A DNA stretch of 43,879 bases from Clostridia bacterium (lineage in GTDB: Bacteria > Bacillota > Clostridia > Oscillospirales > CAG-272). A program made the translations under genes and the position numbers. The notes under the pieces are model-generated. The model did not search any database, was not told the origin of the DNA, and worked only from the letters and a program-made list of their open reading frames with translations. Below are positions 1 to 5,675 of the stretch, piece by piece (position 1 is the first letter of the stretch; the number at the start of each line of letters is the position of its first letter). The DNA lies in contig JAGAKG010000066.1 of the NCBI GenBank assembly GCA_017625755.1, forward strand, positions 1 to 43,879. Direction: 5' to 3'.

Positions 1-99
1 GGGTTCAGCGGGAACGCGTGATATGCCTTTGGGTAAAGGCTTATTGCGCGTTTGGGCTCTAAGCTCGATGCTCACCTCAAGGTGTGTCCGATGCTACCA
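1..99. repeat. terminal direct repeat, left copy (circular contig overlap)
   Basis: These 99 bases are identical to the last 99 of the window. Such an exact, odd-length overlap is typical of a circular contig from a k-mer assembler, so the molecule is probably a circle of 43,780 bp. The overlap lies inside a dispersed repeat (copies B and C share it), so a repeat-induced contig end is a weaker alternative. Confidence 0.85.
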
Positions 100-376
100 A
101 CGCCCAGGCGCGGATCTGCGCTTCAGCGCGGTCAAGCTTGCCTGGGCTCCGCATCGGTCCTGCCTTGCATGCGCTGAGGCTTCAAAGCTTCTGCCAGAAG
201 CTTCGGCGCGTAAGAGCAACGAGCTTTCGGGTGGGTGCAAGGGAAATGCAACGGTGTCGGTGCATTTTGGGTGCTATCTTCGCCTCAGCTCTCTGCCCTG
301 GAATGTCCTGGCAGAGCTGAGAACAAAAATCCCTGGCACGAGAGCTGTGCAACGCTATCGTGCCAGGGATAAAAAT

Positions 377-422
377 AATCCCGAAAAAATCTTCATCACT
401 TTGAAGAATTTTTCGGGATTTT
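377..422 (+). terminator. terminator ending structured element D
   Basis: Long hairpin with arms AATCCCG-A-run-TCTTC and GAAGA-T-run-CGGGATT followed by TTT on the plus strand. The same hairpin ends copies B and C. Its A/T-rich flanks could also stop leftward transcription coming from the small-gene operon whose last stop codon is at 462, so it may work in both directions. Confidence 0.8.
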
Positions 423-461
423 GAGGTAGACGCGCGTGCGCGTGTACCTTTCGGAACAAAA

Positions 462-776
462 TCAGTTATGCCAGTGTATTATACAACCGAAGTCGCCTGA
501 CCTGTATATGTCAACTAAAGGATACTCTGTATTCTGGTTCCAAGAGTGATGCTTGTAAGTCCTTCCCTCGTCGTCGTATATCGTTAACCAAGTCTTTCCG
601 CTAAAAACTTTCGTGTAGTGAGAACCTATCTCTACTTCACCGAAACACTCGTAAGCGTGGTAACTTCCGTCCTCAATAAAATTCAGTGTAGCCACAGTCT
701 GAACGCTTCTTACTGTCAAAGAAGCAATATCTGATGAGCCGATATAAACCTTTTCAAAATCCTTGTACTTTTTCAT
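462..776 (-). CDS. small hypothetical protein, last gene of cassette A operon
   Basis: A 104-residue protein that I do not recognise. It starts with ATG behind a strong site (AAGGAG, nine bases before the start). It is mixed polar and aromatic with no signal peptide, membrane segment or nuclease motif visible; the C-terminal half is rich in His, Trp and Tyr. It is the most distal of four leftward genes (1695, 1227, 1016, 776) headed by structured element A, and the operon runs into the terminal hairpin of element D. Codon use and ribosome binding site look normal for the plasmid. Confidence 0.75.
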   Translation of the reverse strand: MKKYKDFEKVYIGSSDIASLTVRSVQTVATLNFIEDGSYHAYECFGEVEIGSHYTKVFSGKTWLTIYDDEGRTYKHHSWNQNTEYPLVDIYRSGDFGCIIHWHN

Positions 777-812
777 TTGTAAAATCTCCTTCTCAATGTT
801 ATAATTATTATA

Positions 813-1016
813 TCATTTTAAGTTGCGCTCGTCAATAGCCTTGCTTAAATCTTCAGCATTGGCTATCTCTTTTTTTAGAAGTCGGTAATTTAACCAGCCT
901 TTGCCGTTCTCTCGGATAAACTCAATAGCCTTTTCCTCGGTGACTTCAGCGTGAGAACGCCACGAAAGACCGTCAAAATAATGTATCTCATAGCACATAA
1001 TTTCATAGTCAAGCAT
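813..1016 (-). CDS. small hypothetical protein (67 aa)
   Basis: Unrecognised 67-residue protein. I place the start at the ATG at 1016, ten bases after GGAAGG, rather than the TTG at 1025; this overlaps the end of the upstream gene by a few bases, suggesting translational coupling. The sequence reads like a soluble alpha/beta domain with an N-terminal strand region (YEIHYFDGLSW) and a helical, charged C-terminus. Part of the four-gene operon beginning at 1695. Confidence 0.7.
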   Translation of the reverse strand: MLDYEIMCYEIHYFDGLSWRSHAEVTEEKAIEFIRENGKGWLNYRLLKKEIANAEDLSKAIDERNLK

Positions 1017-1017
1017 A

Positions 1018-1227
1018 TCAGTCAAACCTTCCGTTCTTTGAGTAATCCCATTCGATGCTTCCGTCCTCGTACATAGTAATCGTACAAGCCTCGAAAGTCC
1101 ACCCGCTCGCCTCGTTCCTCATAAGATAATCGTCCTTGTTGGCGAGCATCTGGCAGATGCAACGGTATTCCCCGCCCCCTCTGTTTCTGTAAACCTTCCC
1201 TGGTTCAAGTTGTGCGTGTCTTTTCAT
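1018..1227 (-). CDS. small conserved hypothetical protein (69 aa)
   Basis: A 69-residue protein of a type often seen in Clostridia plasmids, conjugative elements and phages: GGGEYRCICQM near the N-terminus, then SGWTFEACTITMY and DGSIEWDYS at the C-terminus. The ORF can be opened two codons earlier with TTG, but the ATG at 1227 with AAAGGA ten bases upstream is the likely start. Function is not known for the family. The gene is the second of the cassette A operon and its stop region overlaps the start of the next gene. Confidence 0.75.
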   Translation of the reverse strand: MKRHAQLEPGKVYRNRGGGEYRCICQMLANKDDYLMRNEASGWTFEACTITMYEDGSIEWDYSKNGRFD

Positions 1228-1287
1228 AAGCAAAAAATCCTTTCTTTTGCGAGGGCGGGCTATTGCTCGCCCTCGCTTGTTTTTTAT

Positions 1288-1695
1288 TTAAGCTACGCGC
1301 CTTATGCCACCGCCAAAACTGTGAACACCGACAGTGCCGTACTCTGAACACTCATCGTCCGTCTTGTTCCAAACATAGGCGAAGGCGTAATGAGTAGTTC
1401 CGTCTGTTACAACGAGGTGTTCCCATTCTTCCTCGTAGTCGGTGACTATCAGGAAAGAATAGCACTCACCGAAGGCGGTAAATTCGTGAGTGATAGCATA
1501 AACGGTGCCGTTGCTCCGTTTCTCTATTTCCTCGACCTTCTTCATAAGCTCGGGATATTGGAAAGCCCAGAAGCCACCGTATCCTTCAAAGAGGCATACA
1601 TAATCCCTCTCTACAAAGTCCTCAATGTTCGGTTCGTAAATGTCGAGTTTTTTAAGAAACTCTACTGCTTTGGTTTTGCGTGCTGATTTTTCCAT
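1288..1695 (-). CDS. hypothetical protein, first gene of cassette A
   Basis: A 135-residue soluble protein, unrecognised. The N-terminus is basic (EKSARKTKA) and helical; the middle and C-terminus are rich in aromatic and acidic residues with a Gly-rich end (SFGGGIRR). Start is ATG with AAAGGGG nine bases upstream. The start lies only 41 bases from the left boundary of structured element A, and the leader (A/T-rich run, then GTTTGCTCTCGAGC on the plus strand) is conserved in front of the lead genes of the other cassettes. The general look recalls small accessory proteins of conjugative elements, but no function can be assigned. Confidence 0.8.
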   Translation of the reverse strand: MEKSARKTKAVEFLKKLDIYEPNIEDFVERDYVCLFEGYGGFWAFQYPELMKKVEEIEKRSNGTVYAITHEFTAFGECYSFLIVTDYEEEWEHLVVTDGTTHYAFAYVWNKTDDECSEYGTVGVHSFGGGIRRVA

Positions 1696-1735
1696 TTGAA
1701 AAATCCCCTTTCAAAAAAATTATTTTTTATTTTTT

Positions 1736-2126
1736 GTTTGCTCTCGAGCCTCATCGTCTGATGCCCTCGGGTAAGAGGCGACTTATAGCACGGGCAGAAC
1801 GCAACTCAAGGTCGAGGCGTAGCCGAGCCACCATACCTTGAGTTGCAAGCGACGCTTGTGCTATAACTAAGACTCCGAGGGCTTCAGATGTGGGGCGAGC
1901 ATCGTACTCCTCGCGCGCCGTTCTGAAGCGAACAGAAGCTTGTCCGCGAGTGCAAGAGCAAGCCTGCTTGCCTTGCGCCAGTTGGCGGAGCCGACACTCG
2001 TGGCCGAGCTTGCGGAAGAATGGCGCGCTCTGGGTGGGGAGCCGTCGGGACTTGTGGGGACGGAAGCTTGGATTTCTAACGGAAAGACAATCGCCGAAGG
2101 TGAAACTTGGATTTCGCCTTCGGCGT
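1736..2126 (+). ncRNA. structured element A (short class, shares 3' type with E)
   Basis: Member of the five-copy family. The 5' hairpin is nested: outer stem (GTCTGATGCCCTCGG with CCGAGGGCTTCAGAT), second stem (TTATAGCAC/GTGCTATAA) and a 12-bp inner stem (GCAACTCAAGGT/ACCTTGAGTTGC). A conserved core GGCGAGC..TCGTACTCCTCGC follows, then stem GCGCGCCGTTCT, paired here with AGAATGGCGCGC, giving a G-U wobble where the other copies have G-C. After GGGTGGG it leaves the B/C/D type and continues with CCGTC..GACGG, as in copy E. It ends in a 14-bp hairpin at 2092-2125 with one G-U pair. No conserved reading frame. Confidence 0.7.
2092..2125 (+). terminator. terminal hairpin of element A
   Basis: Fourteen-pair stem, CGCCGAAGGTGAAA with TTTCGCCTTCGGCG, containing one pair that is G-U only on the plus-strand transcript. 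No strong T-run follows on the plus strand, so it may be a structural end, a processing end, or a stop for the leftward operon ending at 2131. Confidence 0.55.
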
Positions 2127-2130
2127 GCTA

Positions 2131-2418
2131 TTATAAATGTGATATCCCACCGCAAATAGAGCAGCACATATAAGCCTTGCCACCACTTCGTACACCTTCA
2201 TCAGATAGCGGATACAGTACGAAAATACCTTTTGTGTATCCTTCGTCCGTTATTCCGCAATCGCAGTGGTAACCTTTTAGCCTTTCTGGAAAATCGAACC
2301 GTGAAAAAACAGCCCTGCCCCCTGCCATTTTATTCACGGCATTTGCCCAGTCCGCAAGCTCTGTTCTGCTCATAGTTTTAAAAGAATTTGGTTTTCTTAC
2401 AATAACTTTATTGTTCAT
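2131..2418 (-). CDS. small hypothetical protein with cysteine motifs
   Basis: A 95-residue protein starting at the ATG at 2418, four bases after GAGAGGTGA; an in-frame start 15 bases upstream is less likely. Two cysteine clusters are visible in the C-terminal half, CDCG near residue 50 and CCSICGG at the end, arranged like a small metal-binding ribbon. The N-terminus is helical and basic. I do not recognise the family. It is the second gene of cassette B, ending five bases before the terminal hairpin of element A. Confidence 0.7.
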   Translation of the reverse strand: MNNKVIVRKPNSFKTMSRTELADWANAVNKMAGGRAVFSRFDFPERLKGYHCDCGITDEGYTKGIFVLYPLSDEGVRSGGKAYMCCSICGGISHL

Positions 2419-2656
2419 AATATCACCTCTCAAATAGACGCCCTCATTGGACGCCTATTTCCTTAAATTCCTTTCAAGATTAAATTTAAAAGCCTCGCTC
2501 CGTCCACACGCACTTTCAAGGCTTGTGCGTTGTCTTTGGTCTACTGATTTATATACCGAGCCCTCGTCTTACTGAACACCTTGCGTTCTCACCGTCTGTG
2601 GCTTTGCGAGTGTGCGGAGAGTGACCTCATTACCTCGGTGTGTTGAAAAAACTATT

Positions 2657-2899
2657 TTATGAGCAATTACCCCCTACAAGCCATTCTTGATAGATAACCT
2701 CGTAATTGACACCGACAAGCTCGGAAAGTTTTACGAAAAGACGCTCTCTGATAATGCTATCAGATACTCCGATGTATTCGTAAATATCCTCACCGTTGTC
2801 TATGCACTCTGCCAAGCCCTCAAAGGTTGCCTCTTTATTCAAGTCACAACCTACGATGTCGTTAGGATATTCCTTCCTGTACCAGCGTTTGATTTCCAT
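2657..2899 (-). CDS. small conserved hypothetical protein, first gene of cassette B
   Basis: An 80-residue protein of a type common in Clostridia phages and conjugative elements: W-Y-R/K-x-E-Y-P at the N-terminus, EATFEGLAECIDNG in the middle, YEYIGVSDSIIRERLF and a C-terminal YxxIYxxWL. Function unknown; it looks like a compact helical protein. Start is ATG with AGGGGG eight bases upstream. The start is 37 bases from the left boundary of structured element B. The 240 bases between this gene and the next (2418) contain no gene, only an imperfect hairpin at about 2437-2462. Confidence 0.75.
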   Translation of the reverse strand: MEIKRWYRKEYPNDIVGCDLNKEATFEGLAECIDNGEDIYEYIGVSDSIIRERLFVKLSELVGVNYEVIYQEWLVGGNCS

Positions 2900-2935
2900 A
2901 GTGAAATCCCCCTCTTAAAAATTATTTTTAATTTT

Positions 2936-3719
2936 GTTTGCTCTCGAGCTTCATCGTCTGATGCCCTCGGGCAAGAGGCGACTTATAGCGCGGGCGGAAC
3001 GCAACTCAACGGTCGAGGCGTAGCCGAGCCACTATACCTTGAGTTGCAAGTGACGATTGTGCTATAACTAAGACTCCGAGGGCTTCAGATGTGGGGCGAG
3101 CTTCGTACTCCTCGCGCGCCGTTCTGAAGCGAGAGAAGCTTGTCCGCGAGTGCAAGAGTAAGCCTGCTTACCTTGCGCCAGTTGGCAGAGCCGACACTCG
3201 TGGCCGAGCTTGCGGAAAACGGCGCGCTCTGGGTGGGTTCAGCGGGAACGCGTGATATGCCTTTGGGTAAAGGCTTATTGCGCGTTTGGGCTCTAAGCTC
3301 GATGCTCGGCTCGGTGCGGTCCCGATGCCTGCAAAGTCCTGTGTCGCATGCTACGCTTCAGCGTGGCCGCAGACACCCAGGGCGACGCCTGGCATTGTGT
3401 CCGCAACATTGCGCCGATGCTTCTGCGGTTCTGCCGAAGAACCGTTGAAGAAAATGCTCCGATTCTCCGATTGCTTTTGAGGAGATTCGGAAGCGTTTGG
3501 GCGCGCAAGAGCAGCGAGCGTTTTCGGGCAGGGGAAATGCTCCCGCGAGGGAGTATTTTGGGTGCGGTTGCGCGATGCAGCAGGACGCGGGGAATGTCCC
3601 AGCGTTCTGTTGAAGAGGCGAAAATAAAAATCCCCAGCGCGGATCCGTTTACTGTTCCGCGCTGGGGTAAAAAATAATCCCGAAAAATCTTCATCACTTT
3701 GAAGAATTTTTCGGGATTT
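2936..3719 (+). ncRNA. structured element B (long class)
   Basis: About 784 nt, the longest copy. It has the same nested 5' hairpin as A, C and D. In the second stem the left arm reads TTATAGCGC against GTGCTATAA, an A-to-G change that keeps pairing as G-U only on the plus strand. The core GGCGAGC..CCTCGC, the GCGCGCCGTTCT stem region and the 3' domain beginning GGGTTCAGCGGGAACGCG are kept, while middle hairpins are longer and diverged. It ends with the CCCGAAA..TTTCGGG terminator at 3676-3719. A right-arm promoter-like pair (TTGAGT, TATAAC) could start a transcript of roughly 650 nt. Confidence 0.7.
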
Positions 3720-3820
3720 CGAGGTAGTATTTAGTTTAGGGGTATTTCGCCCCGCAGGCGAAGCGAGCTGAGCGCAGCTCGGCCGAGAGCTTCGCCTCGG
3801 ATATAATTGAAACAATTATA

Positions 3821-3847
3821 AAGGCAGCCTTTTGAGCTGCCTTTTTT
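3821..3847 (-). terminator. bidirectional terminator after the first PBECR4-like gene
   Basis: Hairpin AAGGCAGC/GCTGCCTT with T-runs on both sides, two bases beyond the stop codon of the leftward gene ending at 3849. It separates that gene from structured element B. Confidence 0.85.
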
Positions 3848-3848
3848 G

Positions 3849-4673
3849 CTATTCGCTAATATTATCGTTCTTTTTCTGCTTCGTATGTATGCTCTGAGGA
3901 TTTTGAGCTTGCACGGTCGGCATATTTCCGAACATCGAGGACGCGGCTGCGCTGACGGCAGGCTGCGCTGTGGTTGGATTAGGCTGCAAATCAGCATTGT
4001 TGGATTGGGGTGTGCTAGAAGCAGACGCCGCGTCAGTAGGTTGAGATACCGCTGCACCGACAGTTGCGGGGACTTTCGCGGCAGGTGTAGAGGTTGAGGG
4101 CGTATTCTTTGACTTTAGTTCTTCTCTGGCTTCGTTGGTTATTTCTTCAACATTAAGCACCTTCAAACTTGTTCCGTCTTTTATATATTTATCAATATTA
4201 TCAGGTAAAACAAAAAAAGAGCAAGGCATACTCACCGCATCTCGTTTTGCAAAAAACAAATGTCCTCTTTTGCTTGTTGGAATTTGTACTGTCATAAGAT
4301 AATCAGCATTTACTCCAGAAAAACACCCGTGCAAAGATTTAAGCAACACTTCCTTGGATTTTAGAATGTTCAGCATTTCTTTATGATTTTTCAATCGAGA
4401 AATTGTGTTGCTTTTATATCTGCTATCGCAAATATCAGTATACTTGACTTCACCATTTAACACATTTATGTAAAAGGCAGTTCTATTTGCCTTGACAACC
4501 GCAGATAAATCTTTTAGTTTATGCATTCCCATTAAATGATAAAAATTTTCAGCAAGAAATACAACATCTATTTGAGATAATACCCCTTTTTTCCCTGCTG
4601 TTATCCTAAATCTTTTGTTTTCCAAATTATCTCTATAGAAACAAGCGGCTTCGTACAGTATATCCTTTTTCAT
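3849..4673 (-). CDS. PBECR4-like protein with shared C-terminal tail
   Basis: A 274-residue protein. The start is placed at the ATG at 4673 (GAGG eight bases upstream, just after a terminator hairpin), not at the longer open frame. Residues 1-120 carry a motif ENFYHLMGMHKL (about 42-53) and following helices like the PBECR4 domain, a predicted RNase-like domain of the BECR fold found in polyvalent proteins of phages and conjugative elements. A Pro/Ala/Thr-rich linker follows. The last 38 residues (starting QPAVSAAASSMFGNM) match the neighbouring protein at 4962-5663 at 34 positions. The paralogue pair beside ArdC suggests proteins made for, or carried into, the recipient. Nuclease activity is inference. 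Confidence 0.7.
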   Translation of the reverse strand: MKKDILYEAACFYRDNLENKRFRITAGKKGVLSQIDVVFLAENFYHLMGMHKLKDLSAVVKANRTAFYINVLNGEVKYTDICDSRYKSNTISRLKNHKEMLNILKSKEVLLKSLHGCFSGVNADYLMTVQIPTSKRGHLFFAKRDAVSMPCSFFVLPDNIDKYIKDGTSLKVLNVEEITNEAREELKSKNTPSTSTPAAKVPATVGAAVSQPTDAASASSTPQSNNADLQPNPTTAQPAVSAAASSMFGNMPTVQAQNPQSIHTKQKKNDNISE

Positions 4674-4685
4674 AATAATCCTCGT

Positions 4686-4716
4686 AAAAAAAGGCAACAT
4701 TTGTTGCCTTTTTTTA
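4686..4716 (-). terminator. intrinsic terminator between RNA and PBECR4-like gene
   Basis: Arms GGCAAC and GTTGCC with a four-base loop AAAT, flanked by A-run and T-run, so effective leftward. The downstream gene starts only 13 bases after it, so its expression needs read-through or antitermination. Confidence 0.85.
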
Positions 4717-4864
4717 TGTTTTTCTTTCGGTGAAATCCTATTCAGGCTTCGGGTAAACATTAACCTTACCAGTGTCCCTCTTGCTAAAACGCCCCTGACC
4801 GAGAATTAGCAGTCATCGGATAACGGCAGACCTGCCACCGTTGCTAAAGGCGCCCACGCCTCGC
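4686..4864 (-). ncRNA. leader or stand-alone structured RNA upstream of the PBECR4-like gene
   Basis: A leftward transcript from a near-consensus promoter (4871-4899) would begin near 4864 and run about 180 nt to a perfect hairpin with T-run at 4686-4716, before the ribosome binding site of the gene at 4673. Visible stems (minus strand) are TTAGCA/TGCTAA around an inner AACGG/CCGTT, CGCC/GGCG, and GGTAA/TTACC. There is no convincing small ORF. It could be a stand-alone RNA or an attenuator or riboswitch-like leader. The dense, strongly structured sequence reminded me of clostridial motifs such as raiA, but I cannot confirm a family. Confidence 0.65.
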
Positions 4865-4870
4865 ATTATT

Positions 4871-4899
4871 ATTATATCACTTTCTATCAAAAAAATCAA
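4871..4899 (-). promoter_or_regulatory. sigma-A type promoter of the leader RNA
   Basis: On the minus strand: TTGATT, 17-base spacer, TATAAT. It lies just after the terminator of the preceding operon (4922-4952). Confidence 0.8.
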
Positions 4900-4921
4900 C
4901 CTTTTTTGCAAAAAAATAAAA

Positions 4922-4952
4922 AATATCTGCACGATTTTTTCGTGCAGATATT
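4922..4952 (-). terminator. terminator of the SSB-primase-ArdC-PBECR4 operon
   Basis: Arms ATATCTGCACG and CGTGCAGATAT with a T/A-rich loop, nine bases past the stop codon at 4962, followed leftward by a T-rich stretch. Confidence 0.85.
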
Positions 4953-4961
4953 TACTCTGTA

Positions 4962-5663
4962 TTACTCGGATATATTATCGTTCTTGCTCTGGTTTGTATG
5001 TACGCTCTGAGGATTTTGAGCTTGCACGGTCGGCATATTGCCGAGCATCGAGGACGCGGCTGCGCTGACGGCAGGCTGCTCCTCAAGGAATGATGCAGGC
5101 GTGAAGGCATCTGAACTTTCGTCAAACTTCTCATTCTCGTGATTGAATGTAATAGCCGTATCGCGCATCGTATACTGCGATACCTTCCACTTGCCGTCAT
5201 AGGTGTTGTGGGGCTTTTGCTCTGAAAGAGCCGAGTTCGTTTCATCAAGAGGTATAAAAGGATACAGGGCTATTTTATCTCTCTTACCGTAAGATACTTC
5301 CATTGTGTCTCCAGAAAGTCCTTTAAGCTTAAACTCTACGCCTTCTTTGATTACTCCGAAAACCCCTTTGTAATCAGCAAGACGCTCGGCAACCTTCTTG
5401 CCGCCGATGCGGATAGCATCTTCAAAAGATATGCTTCCGTCGTGAATTTCAAAAAATAATTTAGTCGTGTCATAATGCTCAAGGGATTTCGCTTCAAATC
5501 CCAGCATACCGAAAAAGTCACTCGCATCATACTCTATGTCAACAGAGCATTTCTGATTTCGGTTAAAAAAACCGTTTCCAGATGCTGTTATTTCGCAGGA
5601 CTTACCGTAGTAGTTGTCGTAGTAGTACCCCGCTGCTTCTTGAATAAGATTTACATTTTCCAT
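4962..5663 (-). CDS. second PBECR4-like protein with shared C-terminal tail
   Basis: A 233-residue protein starting at the ATG at 5663 (GAGGTG five bases upstream); a GTG two codons earlier is possible. The N-terminal domain aligns by eye with the protein at 3849-4673: a DASDFFGMLGFEAK motif in place of ENFYHLMGMHKL, followed by equivalent strand and helix patterns, although the His is replaced and activity may be lost or changed. Residues from about 196 are the 38-residue tail shared with the paralogue, also nearly identical in DNA, so the tail was duplicated recently. The gene lies 12 bases after ardC and ends at a strong terminator. Function as a transferred effector is inferred. Confidence 0.65.
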   Translation of the reverse strand: MENVNLIQEAAGYYYDNYYGKSCEITASGNGFFNRNQKCSVDIEYDASDFFGMLGFEAKSLEHYDTTKLFFEIHDGSISFEDAIRIGGKKVAERLADYKGVFGVIKEGVEFKLKGLSGDTMEVSYGKRDKIALYPFIPLDETNSALSEQKPHNTYDGKWKVSQYTMRDTAITFNHENEKFDESSDAFTPASFLEEQPAVSAAASSMLGNMPTVQAQNPQSVHTNQSKNDNISE

Positions 5664-5675
5664 ACGCACCTCATA

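Larger units (their letters stand above)
1..424 (+). ncRNA. structured element D, 3' part (joins 43482-43879 across the circle)
   Basis: Continuation of the large structured element that begins at 43482; total about 723 nt on the circle. This part folds into many hairpins: CCTTTGGGTAAAGG; a stem between CTCAGCTCT and AGAGCTGAG near 283-320; a long stem CCTGGCACGA/TCGTGCCAGG near 332-368; and a final terminator-like hairpin. Copy C (36352-36768) matches it almost base for base; copy B has the same architecture with diverged loops. Frames are not conserved between copies, so the overlapping ORFs are not genes. Best reading is the 3' domain of a giant ornate RNA (ROOL/GOLLD-like in size); the exact family is not established. 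Confidence 0.7.

Noticed and set aside
23..424. ORFs of 70-150 codons inside the structured elements (also 1751-2167, 3293-3815, 36069-36830, 41807-42196, 43496-43855)
   Set aside because: The frames are broken or changed between copies while stems are conserved, there are no ribosome binding sites, and composition is low-complexity; they are by-products of a G/C-rich structured sequence.
4740..4860. Cobalamin riboswitch, because of an AGACCTGCC-like string
   Set aside because: The string is on the strand opposite the promoter and terminator, and the other conserved boxes are missing.
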